The notes: generated by a model not told the origin, from the letters alone. A stretch of DNA of 16,213 nt from Candidatus Bipolaricaulota bacterium (GCA_018399865.1 JAGYNL010000155.1:1-16213), one strand, 5' to 3'; shown: positions 6,012 through 13,482, counted from the stretch's first letter. Made by a program: numbers and translations.

Positions 6012-6965
6012 ATGTCTAGAATCAGCAAAGGAAAGAGTGTCGTTGCGATTGGAACGTTCGATGGTATCCATCGAGGGCACCAGGTCATCCTTGCTTTGTT
6101 AAATGAGATTGCCATGAAACAGGGCTTGCAACGTGTGGCATACGCATTTGTCTTTCCACCGCGTTTGGCTGTGCGGGCAGAAAAACGAGGGCTCCTCCTG
6201 CCCGAGGAGGCCAAGATAAAGGTACTTAGGCGATACGTCGATCGCGTGGAGAGGGTGCCTTTCGAAGAGGTTTCCTGCATAGCTGCACATGAGTTCGTGA
6301 ATGACGTGTTGATTGGGAGGTTTGGTGTCCGTGCCATTGTTGTGGGAGAGGGCTTCCGTTTTGGTCACAACCGGGAGGGTGATTCTGCTCTATTGCAAGA
6401 GCTGTGCCATCCTCTAGGAGTAGATGTCATTGTTGTGCCTCCGGTTGTTATAGATGGAATCCCAGTTAGCAGTACGCGCATTCGCTGGCTCATTTCCAAA
6501 GGGAAAGTCGAACAGGCAGCTCGGCTGCTTGGTCGGCCGCCGATCATTTTAGGCCAAGTTGTTCACGGAGATCGATTGGGGGGGATACTGGGTTATCCAA
6601 CAGCAAACCTGGCGATCGATGATGGGATCCTTCCTCCAGGCGATGGGATCTATTTAGTTAACGTCTTTTGGACGGGTGGTAAGTCATCAGGCTTGCTCTA
6701 CGCGGGGAGGCGACCTTCGGTTGACGGGAGAGAGCATCGTCTTGAGGTGCACTTGCTTATGCCCGCAAGTGATTCCGGGGATGATAGGGTTGCCATAGGG
6801 TGTTTGTATGGGACAACCTTGGAGGTCCAGATTCTGCAAAGGATCCGCGACGATCAGTATTTTCCCACGCTTTCTGAATTGCGTCACCAGATGGGGCTTG
6901 ATGTAAAACGTGCTTGCGAGTTGCTTACAAGTTCCAAATGGCCGGAAGAGTCGATCATTACTTGA
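6012..6965 (+). CDS. ribF: RibF, bifunctional riboflavin kinase / FAD synthetase
   Basis: RibF phosphorylates riboflavin to FMN and then adenylylates it to FAD. The 317 residues contain both modules. The N-terminal nucleotidyltransferase has GTFDGIHRGH at 14-23 (the HxGH site), VVGEGFRFGHNREG near 111-124 and SSTRIR at 153-158. The C-terminal kinase has LGRPPIILGQVVHGDRLG, the metal/ATP-binding GYPTANL at 194-200 and the RLEVHLL segment, whose Glu (about 245) is the expected catalytic base. Both catalytic sets look intact. No other start codon fits in frame upstream, and the ATG at 6012 lacks a Shine-Dalgarno sequence. An eight-codon reading frame at 5993-6019 with a good GAGGAA site overlaps the start (see findings). 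No FMN riboswitch was seen upstream. tsaB follows after 34 bases. Confidence 0.95.
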   Translation: MSRISKGKSVVAIGTFDGIHRGHQVILALLNEIAMKQGLQRVAYAFVFPPRLAVRAEKRGLLLPEEAKIKVLRRYVDRVERVPFEEVSCIAAHEFVNDVLIGRFGVRAIVVGEGFRFGHNREGDSALLQELCHPLGVDVIVVPPVVIDGIPVSSTRIRWLISKGKVEQAARLLGRPPIILGQVVHGDRLGGILGYPTANLAIDDGILPPGDGIYLVNVFWTGGKSSGLLYAGRRPSVDGREHRLEVHLLMPASDSGDDRVAIGCLYGTTLEVQILQRIRDDQYFPTLSELRHQMGLDVKRACELLTSSKWPEESIIT

Positions 6966-6990
6966 AAACAGATACTTTGGGAATTACCAT
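6962..6990 (+). promoter_or_regulatory. Putative internal promoter of tsaB (leaderless type)
   Basis: TTGAAA (6962-6967, five of six consensus bases) and TACCAT (6985-6990, four of six) are 17 bases apart, and the -10 ends 9 bases before the tsaB ATG. Transcription would begin around 6997, giving a leader of about three bases. The -35 overlaps the ribF stop codon. The tsaB start has no Shine-Dalgarno sequence. Confidence 0.5.
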
Positions 6991-6999
6991 TGTTGTGTA

Positions 7000-7662
7000 A
7001 TGATAACCCTGGGGATAGATACATCGACAGCAGAAGGCGGAGTTGCCTTGTGTAGAGACGGTGAACTACTGACAGAGATGACAATGGCAACTGCTCTGCA
7101 ACATGCAGAGGAGCTGTTGCCGTTGGTTGATAAGGCACTTGAGCATTGCAAGATACCTATCTCCGAAGTTGGGCTGGTAAGTGTTAATACAGGGCCAGGA
7201 TCGTTTACTGGCTTGAGAATCGGGTTGGCAACTGCTAAGGGAATATGCCATACAACAGGGATTCCGCTGGTAGGAGTGGATGGATGGCAGATTTTTCGCC
7301 ACGGGTTCTCGTCTGATGAAACTGCATATACGTGCGTAGTGATTGAGAATCGGCGTGATTTGCACTATGTAAAGTGGTTTTCCGGCGATAAGCCGTTGGG
7401 TGCGGCAGAGGTGTTGCCAGGAGATGAGGTTGTGGAAAAGATATGCGCCGAGAAAAGGCGGGTGAGTCTTTTAGGTAATAGTGTTCCCGCCCTCCGTGAG
7501 CGCCTTGTGAAGCAAGGAGGTTCGCATGTAACTGCCTATCGTCTTGATCAGCAGGTGTCATCGGTTGTGGCGTGCCTTGGCGCTGAGATCTTTTCTGGCG
7601 ACCAGCTTTATGAGCTTGAGCCAGTATATGTTGAGCCTGTGTTAGCTAGGATAAATAGGTAG
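7000..7662 (+). CDS. tsaB: TsaB, t6A tRNA modification complex subunit
   Basis: TsaB is the ASKHA-fold partner that activates TsaD in the TsaBDE complex, which transfers the threonylcarbamoyl group to A37 of tRNA. The 220-residue protein begins MITLGIDTST, the usual start of the family, and has HAEELLPLVD near 35-44 and the hallmark NTGPGSFTGLRIGLATAKG at 63-81. The start at 7000 is preferred over the longer frame from 6910, since the extra 30 residues lie inside ribF and have no family counterpart. There is no Shine-Dalgarno sequence, but a promoter-like pair sits immediately upstream. The C-terminal half is less conserved, as usual for TsaB. tsaD and tsaE are not in the window, while tsaC is at 862-1452. 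Confidence 0.92.
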   Translation: MITLGIDTSTAEGGVALCRDGELLTEMTMATALQHAEELLPLVDKALEHCKIPISEVGLVSVNTGPGSFTGLRIGLATAKGICHTTGIPLVGVDGWQIFRHGFSSDETAYTCVVIENRRDLHYVKWFSGDKPLGAAEVLPGDEVVEKICAEKRRVSLLGNSVPALRERLVKQGGSHVTAYRLDQQVSSVVACLGAEIFSGDQLYELEPVYVEPVLARINR

Positions 7663-7683
7663 CTTTAATAAGGGGTGAGTTTA

Positions 7684-7875
7684 ATGTCCCAAGTTTGTGA
7701 TATTTGCGGAAAGCGGCCTGCGGCCGGTAATCAAGTAAGCCATTCCATGCGCCACACCAAGCGCGCACGTATGCCTAACATCCAGCGTGTGCACGCCTAC
7801 GTAAATGGGAAGAAGGTGTGGATTAATGCCTGCACTCGTTGCATCAAATCAGGAAGGGTGAAGAAGGTTGTGTGA
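7684..7875 (+). CDS. rpmB: 50S ribosomal protein L28
   Basis: A 63-residue protein of the large ribosomal subunit. It shows the L28 pattern: CDICGKRPAAGNQVSHS at the N-terminus, the basic segment MRHTKRARMPNIQ, then VNGKKVWINACTRCIKSGRV. Cys5/Cys8 and Cys50/Cys53 form two CxxC pairs, so this is a zinc-binding (C+) version. The start at 7684 is preferred over GTG 7675 because AAGGGG lies eight bases before it and the resulting length is normal for L28. It lies 21 bases after tsaB in the same transcription unit. Confidence 0.96.
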   Translation: MSQVCDICGKRPAAGNQVSHSMRHTKRARMPNIQRVHAYVNGKKVWINACTRCIKSGRVKKVV

Positions 7876-7935
7876 TAGGTTGCTCGGCATTCGCCATTCA
7901 GCCAGCCAGACAACTCTCCAAAACTAGGTGATTTG

Positions 7936-8385
7936 ATGTCGTTAGAGGCGGGAAAGAGGATCATTGGGAAAGTCCTGGATGTAACCGATAAGGGGCTGTT
8001 GGTTTCGCTTTCCGAAGAGGAAAGGGGGATAGTCCCTGTGTCTGACTGCTTGCCTGTTGAAGCGATACGAAGCTTTCAACCTGGCCGACAGGTTCGTGTA
8101 ACAGTTGTTGTGCCGGATGGACAAGGAAGTTACATCCTGGCTATCGAAGAAAACCTAATCGACAGCAAGGTAAGCAAGTTTGATAAGGAATTCAACGAGC
8201 TTAACTACGTATTGACTAACCACACTCCACGCATTAAAGAAAAAGACGTAAGTGTTGATGAGCCATCGATCGAAGAGAGGATGGAAGCGTGGATTGGTAA
8301 GGCCGAAGAGAGCCTAAACAAGTTACGCAAGAACCGGGGCAAGCGCCTAAGTGAGGAGTTCTACAACAACAAGAAGAAGAGGTAA
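7936..8385 (+). CDS. Small S1-domain RNA-binding protein
   Basis: The 149-residue protein has one S1/OB-fold domain at about residues 6-72, recognised by GKRIIGKVLDVTDKGLLVSL, then GIVPVSDC, FQPGRQVRVTVVV and YILAIEE. It is followed by a highly charged, probably helical tail rich in Lys, Arg and Glu and ending in NNKKKR. Small single-S1 proteins of this kind bind RNA or ribosomes (compare the YugI/YabR group of Gram-positive bacteria), but the specific role here cannot be assigned. AGGTG lies five bases before the ATG at 7936, which is chosen over the adjoining TTG at 7933. The position after rpmB agrees with a translation-related role. The next gene follows after 13 bases. Confidence 0.82.
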   Translation: MSLEAGKRIIGKVLDVTDKGLLVSLSEEERGIVPVSDCLPVEAIRSFQPGRQVRVTVVVPDGQGSYILAIEENLIDSKVSKFDKEFNELNYVLTNHTPRIKEKDVSVDEPSIEERMEAWIGKAEESLNKLRKNRGKRLSEEFYNNKKKR

Positions 8386-8398
8386 TGTGGAGGTAACG

Positions 8399-8632
8399 GT
8401 GCCAAAAGGAATGGTCGTGATCGACAAAGAGCGATGCAAAGGGTGTGGTTTATGTATTGAAGCGTGTCCAGCTCACATACTTTCTCTCTCAGATGAGATT
8501 AACCACAGTGGGTACAATGTGGTTCAAGTCGACCAGCCGGAGGGATGTATTGGATGTGCCTTCTGTGCTTTTGCTTGTCCCGATATTGCAATTGAAGTCT
8601 ACAAGGAGAAAGCCAAAGCTTCAATTGGGTAG
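8399..8632 (+). CDS. korD: 2-oxoacid:ferredoxin oxidoreductase, delta (ferredoxin-like) subunit
   Basis: A 77-residue bacterial-type ferredoxin with two complete [4Fe-4S] motifs: Cys13, 16, 19, 23 (CKGCGLCIEACP) and Cys50, 53, 56, 60 (CIGCAFCAFACP). Both end in CP as in the delta subunits of four-subunit oxoacid oxidoreductases. It passes electrons from the catalytic alpha/beta subunits to external ferredoxin. A GTG start at 8399 is chosen because GGAGG lies five bases before it. The ATG at 8411 is possible, with AAAAGGA directly adjacent. It is the first gene of a D-A-B-C order, as in the oor/kor operons of Helicobacter and Bacteroidetes. Confidence 0.9.
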   Translation: MPKGMVVIDKERCKGCGLCIEACPAHILSLSDEINHSGYNVVQVDQPEGCIGCAFCAFACPDIAIEVYKEKAKASIG

Positions 8633-8678
8633 GGCGGCTATCGCGTTTCTTGGCTTGGGGATTTCCTAGGAGGAAATA

Positions 8679-9734
8679 ATGAGCGAGAGGTTGCTTATGA
8701 GAGGGAACGAGGTGATCGCAGAGGCAGCTATACGCGCTGGTTGTCAGTGCTATTTTGCCTATCCGATCACCCCACAGGCGGAACTTCTTGAGCATATGGC
8801 TGCAAATATGCCCAAGTTAAGACGCACCTTCGTCCAGGCGGAGAGTGAGCTGGCGGCAATAAACATGGTCTACGGCGCGTCATCGGTTGGGGTGCGTGTG
8901 ATGACTTCCTCTTCATCTCCGGGGATTAGCCTTAAACAAGAGGGTATTTCCTACCTTGCTGGATCTAGTCTTCCCGCAGTGATAGTGAATATTGTTAGAG
9001 GGGGGCCGGGGCTTGGTGATATTGCCCCCTCGCAGAGCGACTACTTCCAAGCGACGAAGGGAGGAGGGCATGGCGATTACCATATGATAGTTCTTGGCCC
9101 ATCGACTGTGCCAGAGGCAGGGACTCTGACAATGCTAGCTTTCGACCTTGCTGACAAGTACCGTACACCGGTCATGGTTCTTGCGGATGGGATGCTAGGG
9201 CAAATGATGGAGCCTGTGGAATTGCCTGAGCCAATCGACGTATCATCACTTCCCAAAAAAGAGTGGGCAACCACGGGAGCCAAGGGGCGCAAGCCAAACA
9301 TCATACTGAGTTTTGATCTTGATCCTGAGGTTCTCAAGCAGATGAACCTTGAGTTACAGAAACGCTATCGCGAGATTGAGAAAAATGAAGTCCGCTTCGA
9401 AGAGATGCAAACAGAGGACGCCAATATCATAGTTGTGGCGTATGGGACCACTGCTCGTATTGCCAAGACTGTTGTTCGTTTAGCCAGGGATGAAGGGATA
9501 AGACTTGGCTTGTTCCGCCCGATCACCCTGTGGCCATTTCCTTACCAGCCGTTGAAGAAAGTCTCTGAAAGAGTCAAAACTGTGCTTACGGTAGAGATGA
9601 GTAGTGGCCAGATGTGGGAGGATGTGAGGCTGGCCGTTGCTGAGCGAGCGGATACTCCGTTCTACGGAGAGATGGGAGGAGTTGTCCCTACTCCGAGGGG
9701 AATCCTGAGCGAGGTGAAGAAGTATGTCTCCTGA
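8679..9734 (+). CDS. korA: 2-oxoacid:ferredoxin oxidoreductase, alpha subunit (KorA/VorB-type)
   Basis: The 351-residue alpha subunit carries the pyrimidine-binding (domain I) part: LMRGNEVIAEAAIRAGCQCYFAYPITPQ, with YPITPQ at 28-33, then QAESELAAINMVYGAS, TSSSSPGISLKQEG and the GGPGLGDIAPSQSDYFQATKGGGHGDY segment. The C-terminal domain II ends in FYGEMGGVVPTP, which resembles VorB (2-oxoisovalerate) subunits as much as KorA (2-oxoglutarate), so the substrate is left open. The enzyme oxidatively decarboxylates a 2-oxoacid to acyl-CoA with ferredoxin as acceptor, or runs in reverse for carboxylation. CTAGGAGG supports the ATG at 8679. The 3' end overlaps the beta gene by 11 bases. VorB is the alternative name. 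Confidence 0.9.
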   Translation: MSERLLMRGNEVIAEAAIRAGCQCYFAYPITPQAELLEHMAANMPKLRRTFVQAESELAAINMVYGASSVGVRVMTSSSSPGISLKQEGISYLAGSSLPAVIVNIVRGGPGLGDIAPSQSDYFQATKGGGHGDYHMIVLGPSTVPEAGTLTMLAFDLADKYRTPVMVLADGMLGQMMEPVELPEPIDVSSLPKKEWATTGAKGRKPNIILSFDLDPEVLKQMNLELQKRYREIEKNEVRFEEMQTEDANIIVVAYGTTARIAKTVVRLARDEGIRLGLFRPITLWPFPYQPLKKVSERVKTVLTVEMSSGQMWEDVRLAVAERADTPFYGEMGGVVPTPRGILSEVKKYVS

Positions 9735-10482
9735 CTTAGAAAACATGGTTAAGGTGTTCTCTCGGCCCAAGAGCCTGACAGAGGCGCGCTCTACCTATTG
9801 TCCTGGCTGCCAGCACGGGGTGCTGACTCGGATCATTGGTCAGGTAATTGATGAACTCGATATTGCTGAGCGCACGGTTGTTATTGCTCCTGTGGGATGT
9901 GCTGTATTTGCCTACTTGTGGTATGAGTGTGATGGAGTGCAAGCTGCGCACGGCCGTGCCAGCGCTGTTGCTACTGGGATTAAGCGTGCTGACCCCAACC
10001 TTGTTGTAATGTCCTATCAGGGGGACGGAGATTTCGCAAGTATAGGTACAGCAGAATCGATTCATGCAGCTAACCGGGGGGAGAATATCACGGTCATCTT
10101 CGTCAACAATCAGGTATACGGAATGACCGGTGGAGAGATGGCCCCAACTACGCTTGTCGGTCAAAAGACGACTACTACCCCCACAGGGCGCGATGTGGCC
10201 ATGTTTGGCTACCCAATCCGCTTCTCTGAAATGATCGCTCAGTTGGACGCGCCGGTTTATGTAACCAGACAAGCTCTGTATGACACTAAGCGGATCATCA
10301 ATGCAACTAAGGCAATCAAGAAGGCTTTTACCAACCAGGTGGAAGGGAAGGGTTACTCACTAGTCGAGGTTCTATCGACTTGCCCGACGAATTGGCACAT
10401 GGATCCGGTGGAGTCAACTAAGCACGTGGCTAATGTAGTCACCAAGGTATTCCCCCTTGGGGATCTTGTAGATAGGGGGTAG
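9724..10482 (+). CDS. korB: 2-oxoacid:ferredoxin oxidoreductase, beta (TPP-binding) subunit
   Basis: The 252-residue beta subunit binds thiamine pyrophosphate and magnesium. YCPGCQHG at 25-32 is the conserved cysteine-containing N-terminal motif. GDGD at 100-103 followed by NNQVYGMTGG at 128-137 is the TPP-binding motif. Around position 60 PVGCAVF and near 77 HGRASAVATGIK complete the family pattern. Length is typical for KorB/VorA. The start at 9724, inside the alpha gene, is supported by GAGGTG seven bases upstream. The alpha and beta subunits form the catalytic heterodimer, and the overlapping genes favour equal synthesis. Confidence 0.92.
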   Translation: MSPDLENMVKVFSRPKSLTEARSTYCPGCQHGVLTRIIGQVIDELDIAERTVVIAPVGCAVFAYLWYECDGVQAAHGRASAVATGIKRADPNLVVMSYQGDGDFASIGTAESIHAANRGENITVIFVNNQVYGMTGGEMAPTTLVGQKTTTTPTGRDVAMFGYPIRFSEMIAQLDAPVYVTRQALYDTKRIINATKAIKKAFTNQVEGKGYSLVEVLSTCPTNWHMDPVESTKHVANVVTKVFPLGDLVDRG

Positions 10483-10484
10483 AA

Positions 10485-11024
10485 ATGGAGCAATCGGTAG
10501 TTATTGCCGGATTCGGCGGACAGGGAGTAATCTTGGCTGGAAAGATACTTGCTCAAGCAGCTATGGATAATGGTCTCGAAGTGACCTGGTTGCCCTCTTA
10601 CGGGCCAGAGATGCGAGGAGGAACAGCAAATTGCACGGTAGTTATGAGCGATGAGAGTATCGGATCACCAATTGTGGATTATCCTTCCTCGGTCATTGCC
10701 ATGAATCTTCCTTCGCTGGATAAGTTCGAGCCGATGGTTGCCAAGGGAGGATCGATCGTTGTGAACTCTTCCTTGATCGATCGAGATGTGAAGCGAGGAG
10801 ATGTTGAGGTAACTAAGCTAGCGTTAAATGAATTAGGAACACAGGCAGGGAGCGCTCGCTCCATCAATATGGTAGCACTGGGTGGATATCTGAAGAAGAC
10901 CGGGATTATACCGCTTGACGTGGCTAAGAAAACAATGGCCCGAATGCTTGAAGAAAGCGGCAAAGGAAGGTTTGTAGAGTTAAACGCAAAGGCGTTAGAT
11001 CTTGGATACAACGCCGCGAAATGA
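10485..11024 (+). CDS. korC: 2-oxoacid:ferredoxin oxidoreductase, gamma subunit
   Basis: The 179-residue gamma subunit is identified by IAGFGGQGVILAGKILAQAA (GFGGQG at 9-14) and YGPEMRGGTANCTVV (39-53), both diagnostic of the KorC/VorC/PorC family. It completes the four-subunit set. Its ATG lies two bases after the beta stop codon, and GATAGGGGGTAG provides a purine-rich ribosome binding site ending just before it. The 3' end overlaps the presumed TTG start of the NUDIX gene by 23 bases. Confidence 0.93.
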   Translation: MEQSVVIAGFGGQGVILAGKILAQAAMDNGLEVTWLPSYGPEMRGGTANCTVVMSDESIGSPIVDYPSSVIAMNLPSLDKFEPMVAKGGSIVVNSSLIDRDVKRGDVEVTKLALNELGTQAGSARSINMVALGGYLKKTGIIPLDVAKKTMARMLEESGKGRFVELNAKALDLGYNAAK

Positions 11025-11544
11025 TAATCGCGCCATAAGCAGCGAAGAAGTCTTTGCTGGAAGGCTTATTAGCGTTGTTGTTGATCGTGTAATACTTCCG
11101 TCTGGTCAGGAGAAAAGTCGAGAGGTTGTACTGCATCCGGGCGCGGTGGCAATACTTCCCGTTTTGGACGATGGAAGGCTCCTTTTGGTTAGGCAATATC
11201 GTCATCCGGTAGGCGACTTTTTATGGGAAATCCCAGCCGGGTTGATAGACCCAGGGGAATCTGCGCTTCTATCTGCAAAGCGAGAACTACGGGAGGAGAC
11301 TGGGTATGCGGCCGAAGAATGGCGTAGACTACTTTCATTCTTCACATCTCCTGGATTCACTAACGAGACAATTACCCTTTACATAGCTGAGAATCTCAGT
11401 CAGATAGGTCAATTCGATCCCCAAGAGATCGATACCTATAATGCGTACAGCCTGTCAGAACTAATGGGTATGATTGAAGCGGGAAGCCTCCGTGATGCTA
11501 AGACGATACTTGCTATTCTCTTTTGGCAGTCCCAGTATACTTGA
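11002..11544 (+). CDS. NUDIX hydrolase, ADP-ribose pyrophosphatase-like
   Basis: A 180-residue protein with an intact NUDIX box, G-x5-E-x7-RE-x-x-EE-x-G, spanning Gly80 to Gly101 (Glu86, Arg94, Glu95, Glu98, Glu99). The upstream LHPGAVAILPVL..GRLLLVRQYRHPVGDFLWEIPAG is typical of the NudF/ADP-ribose pyrophosphatase group, which hydrolyses ADP-ribose or related nucleoside diphosphate compounds to the monophosphates. The reading frame has no ATG or GTG near its beginning. A TTG at 11002 inside korC, with AAAGG nine bases upstream, is the best start, so the N-terminal dozen residues are uncertain. Overlap with korC makes it the last member of the long string that begins at ribF. Confidence 0.88.
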   Translation: MDTTPRNDNRAISSEEVFAGRLISVVVDRVILPSGQEKSREVVLHPGAVAILPVLDDGRLLLVRQYRHPVGDFLWEIPAGLIDPGESALLSAKRELREETGYAAEEWRRLLSFFTSPGFTNETITLYIAENLSQIGQFDPQEIDTYNAYSLSELMGMIEAGSLRDAKTILAILFWQSQYT

Positions 11545-11571
11545 TCACTTAGCATTGCCCCGAATTTCTGA

Positions 11572-11600
11572 TTGATTGCTGATCTGAGAGCGAATAGATA
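11572..11600 (+). promoter_or_regulatory. Possible weak promoter of the PEP/pyruvate-binding gene
   Basis: TTGATT (11572-11577) and TAGATA (11595-11600) are 17 bases apart in the 75-base gap before the next gene. The -35 matches at four and the -10 at three consensus positions, so support is slight. CTGAG/CTCAG at 11585-11607 could form a short hairpin just before the ribosome binding site. Confidence 0.25.
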
Positions 11601-11619
11601 GCTCAGGGGGAAACATTTC

Positions 11620-13410
11620 ATGAATCAGCAGTGGCAAGAAAAACAGCCGTCTCGGCCATGGAAGCAATCTAGATTCTACCGTTTTGGCAGGGATAGCCGT
11701 GGTGAATACAACTTCTCATCTGGGTCGCTTCCTGGGAATTTCCGGTTCCTGGGTAACGGAGAGATAGGAGGAAAGGCTCGCGGATTGCTGTTTGTTGTGG
11801 ATTACTTGGCCACACAGGCTAGTCTTACCTTGTATGATGACCTACTCAAGTTTCCTGATTCATTGGTGATAAGAACTGATGTTTTCGATGAATTCATGAA
11901 GAAAAGCGATCTCGATGAAGCAGTGCTTGCCAGGTGCGATGAGAGGTTTAGTCCAAACAAGTTGTACCAAAGCATTGTTCGCTCAGGGTTTCCCATATCT
12001 ATACGCACGGCGCTAGAGGATTTTCTTTCAAGCGAGCAGCGCCCACTTGTTGTTCGTTCATCGTCTTTGATGGAAGACAGCGCAGAACACTCTTTTGCTG
12101 GCATTTACCTCTCGGAGTTCCTGACAAATACGGGAAGCAGAAAGCAACGCCTGGAAGAACTGCTTGCGTCCATCCGGCGGGTATATGCTTCCACCTTCGG
12201 AGAGAACGCGCGTGCCTACCGCAAGAGGCATCATCTATCTTGGCAGGATGAAAAAATGGCAATTTTAATCCAGAACATGATTGGCCAACACTATCCTGAG
12301 GATCTCTTTTATCCCCTAATTGGTGGGGTTGGGTTTTCTCTAAATTTCTATCCCTGGAGTGAGCGCCTTCGTTCTGAGGATGGCATTGTCCGGCTTGTGG
12401 TGGGAGTGGGGACCAGGGCGGTCGGACGGGAATACGCTCGCGTGTTTTCACCTAGGATTCCCGGCGTACGGCCTGAAGGATCAAGCGAAAGGGCAGTGAT
12501 CAAGTATTCCCAGGAAATGGTGGATGTACTTGATATGCGACAACGACAGCTTAGCCATGTTCGGCTGTCTTTATTGAATAATAGGGCTTTGCAGAAGGTA
12601 TGTTCAATAGTTGGCACAGATGGTTTCTTGAACGAGCCGGTTTCAGCCCTTTCCCTAACAGGCAGATATATTGCCTCTTTTGAGCGGTTTATAGGTACCA
12701 ACAGCATTATGCCGTTCACGCCAATGGTGCGAGAATTACTCACCGCCCTTCAGGAGTTGTTTGAGCGTCCAATTGATATCGAATTCGCAGTTAACTTCCC
12801 TGCACCCGGTGAAGAAGGCAGCCCGCTGCTTTACCTATTACAAGCTCGTCCTCTTGGTGGAAGATCACAGCACCGTATTGTCCGCCTACCCAAGGTTTCC
12901 CATGAAGATACGCTGTTGGTCAGCCAAAGGGTATTGGGAAACGGTGTGCGAAAGAGAATTCATGATCTAATATTTGTCGATCCATCTACATATAGGTGGG
13001 CTGAAGGACACGCGATTGCCAGGAGGGTTGGTAGGGTGAACGATAGCTTGGCTGACAAGGGTTATGTCCTTGTCGGACCTGGCCGTTGGGGTACATCCAA
13101 TCCGCAGCTTGGAGTGCCGGTTCGCTACGGAGAGATAGCCGGTGCGGTGGTTATTGTGGAAATGGCTACAGAAGCCTTCTCTCCTGACGTATCGTACGGA
13201 ACGCATTTCTATGCTGACATGGTAGCAAGTGACGTACTGTATCTGCCCTTTGATGAGAGCCAGGGTGACTATCTAAACCGGCAGTTGCTGGATCTGCAAG
13301 GAGTGATGTCCTCGGATCCTTTTGTTAAACACGTTCATTTCAAGAAGGGTCTGGATGTCTACGTGGACGGAGAAAGCAAGCGTAGCTTAATCTGTGTTTC
13401 TCATGCGTAG
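11620..13410 (+). CDS. PEP/pyruvate-binding (PPDK N-domain) protein without a phosphohistidine domain
   Basis: The 596-residue protein has the ATP-grasp nucleotide-binding half of PEP synthase and pyruvate phosphate dikinase. LGNGEIGGKARGL at 44-56, PLVVRSSSLMEDSAEHSFAGIY at 142-163 (Arg146) and, after a long insertion, IDIEFAVNF with YLLQARPL at 405-412 close the domain. The mobile phosphohistidine domain (its TSHAA motif) and the PEP/pyruvate TIM barrel are absent. Instead residues 480-545 form a second conserved block, GYVLVGPGRWGTSNPQLGVPV ... SYGTHFYADM. I know this from PEP/pyruvate-binding proteins that are often coupled to signalling domains in other bacteria. Full PEP synthesis is therefore unlikely; a regulatory or phosphotransfer role is possible. 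CAGGGGGAAA precedes the ATG at 11620 at a normal distance. Confidence 0.82.
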   Translation: MNQQWQEKQPSRPWKQSRFYRFGRDSRGEYNFSSGSLPGNFRFLGNGEIGGKARGLLFVVDYLATQASLTLYDDLLKFPDSLVIRTDVFDEFMKKSDLDEAVLARCDERFSPNKLYQSIVRSGFPISIRTALEDFLSSEQRPLVVRSSSLMEDSAEHSFAGIYLSEFLTNTGSRKQRLEELLASIRRVYASTFGENARAYRKRHHLSWQDEKMAILIQNMIGQHYPEDLFYPLIGGVGFSLNFYPWSERLRSEDGIVRLVVGVGTRAVGREYARVFSPRIPGVRPEGSSERAVIKYSQEMVDVLDMRQRQLSHVRLSLLNNRALQKVCSIVGTDGFLNEPVSALSLTGRYIASFERFIGTNSIMPFTPMVRELLTALQELFERPIDIEFAVNFPAPGEEGSPLLYLLQARPLGGRSQHRIVRLPKVSHEDTLLVSQRVLGNGVRKRIHDLIFVDPSTYRWAEGHAIARRVGRVNDSLADKGYVLVGPGRWGTSNPQLGVPVRYGEIAGAVVIVEMATEAFSPDVSYGTHFYADMVASDVLYLPFDESQGDYLNRQLLDLQGVMSSDPFVKHVHFKKGLDVYVDGESKRSLICVSHA

Positions 13411-13473
13411 GGATGAAGCCTATTAAGCCCTAAATGATCAAGGCATGCAGTGTTTTTCTTGAATGGCGTTTTG

Positions 13474-13482
13474 TGATATGAT
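13474..13482 (+). promoter_or_regulatory. Extended -10 promoter of the ABC ATPase gene
   Basis: TGATATGAT (13474-13482) is an extended -10 element with TATGAT matching five of six consensus bases. The -35 region is only T-rich. The leader of about 56 bases contains a small inverted repeat (GGGAT at 13502-13506, ATCCC at 13511-13515) and a strong GGAGG before the ATG. Confidence 0.45.

Noticed and set aside
6910..6999. Thirty-residue N-terminal extension of TsaB
   Set aside because: It lies within ribF, has no counterpart in the family, and the standard family start falls at the ATG at 7000.
11583..11610. Hairpin-like CTGAG...CTCAG before the PEP/pyruvate-binding gene as a terminator
   Set aside because: The stem is short and followed by a G-rich ribosome binding site rather than a T-tract.
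13411..13457. Possible intrinsic terminator after the PEP/pyruvate-binding gene (AGCCT/AAGGC followed by TGTTTTT)
   Set aside because: The stem is about four to five pairs with a loop of over twenty bases; too weak to call.
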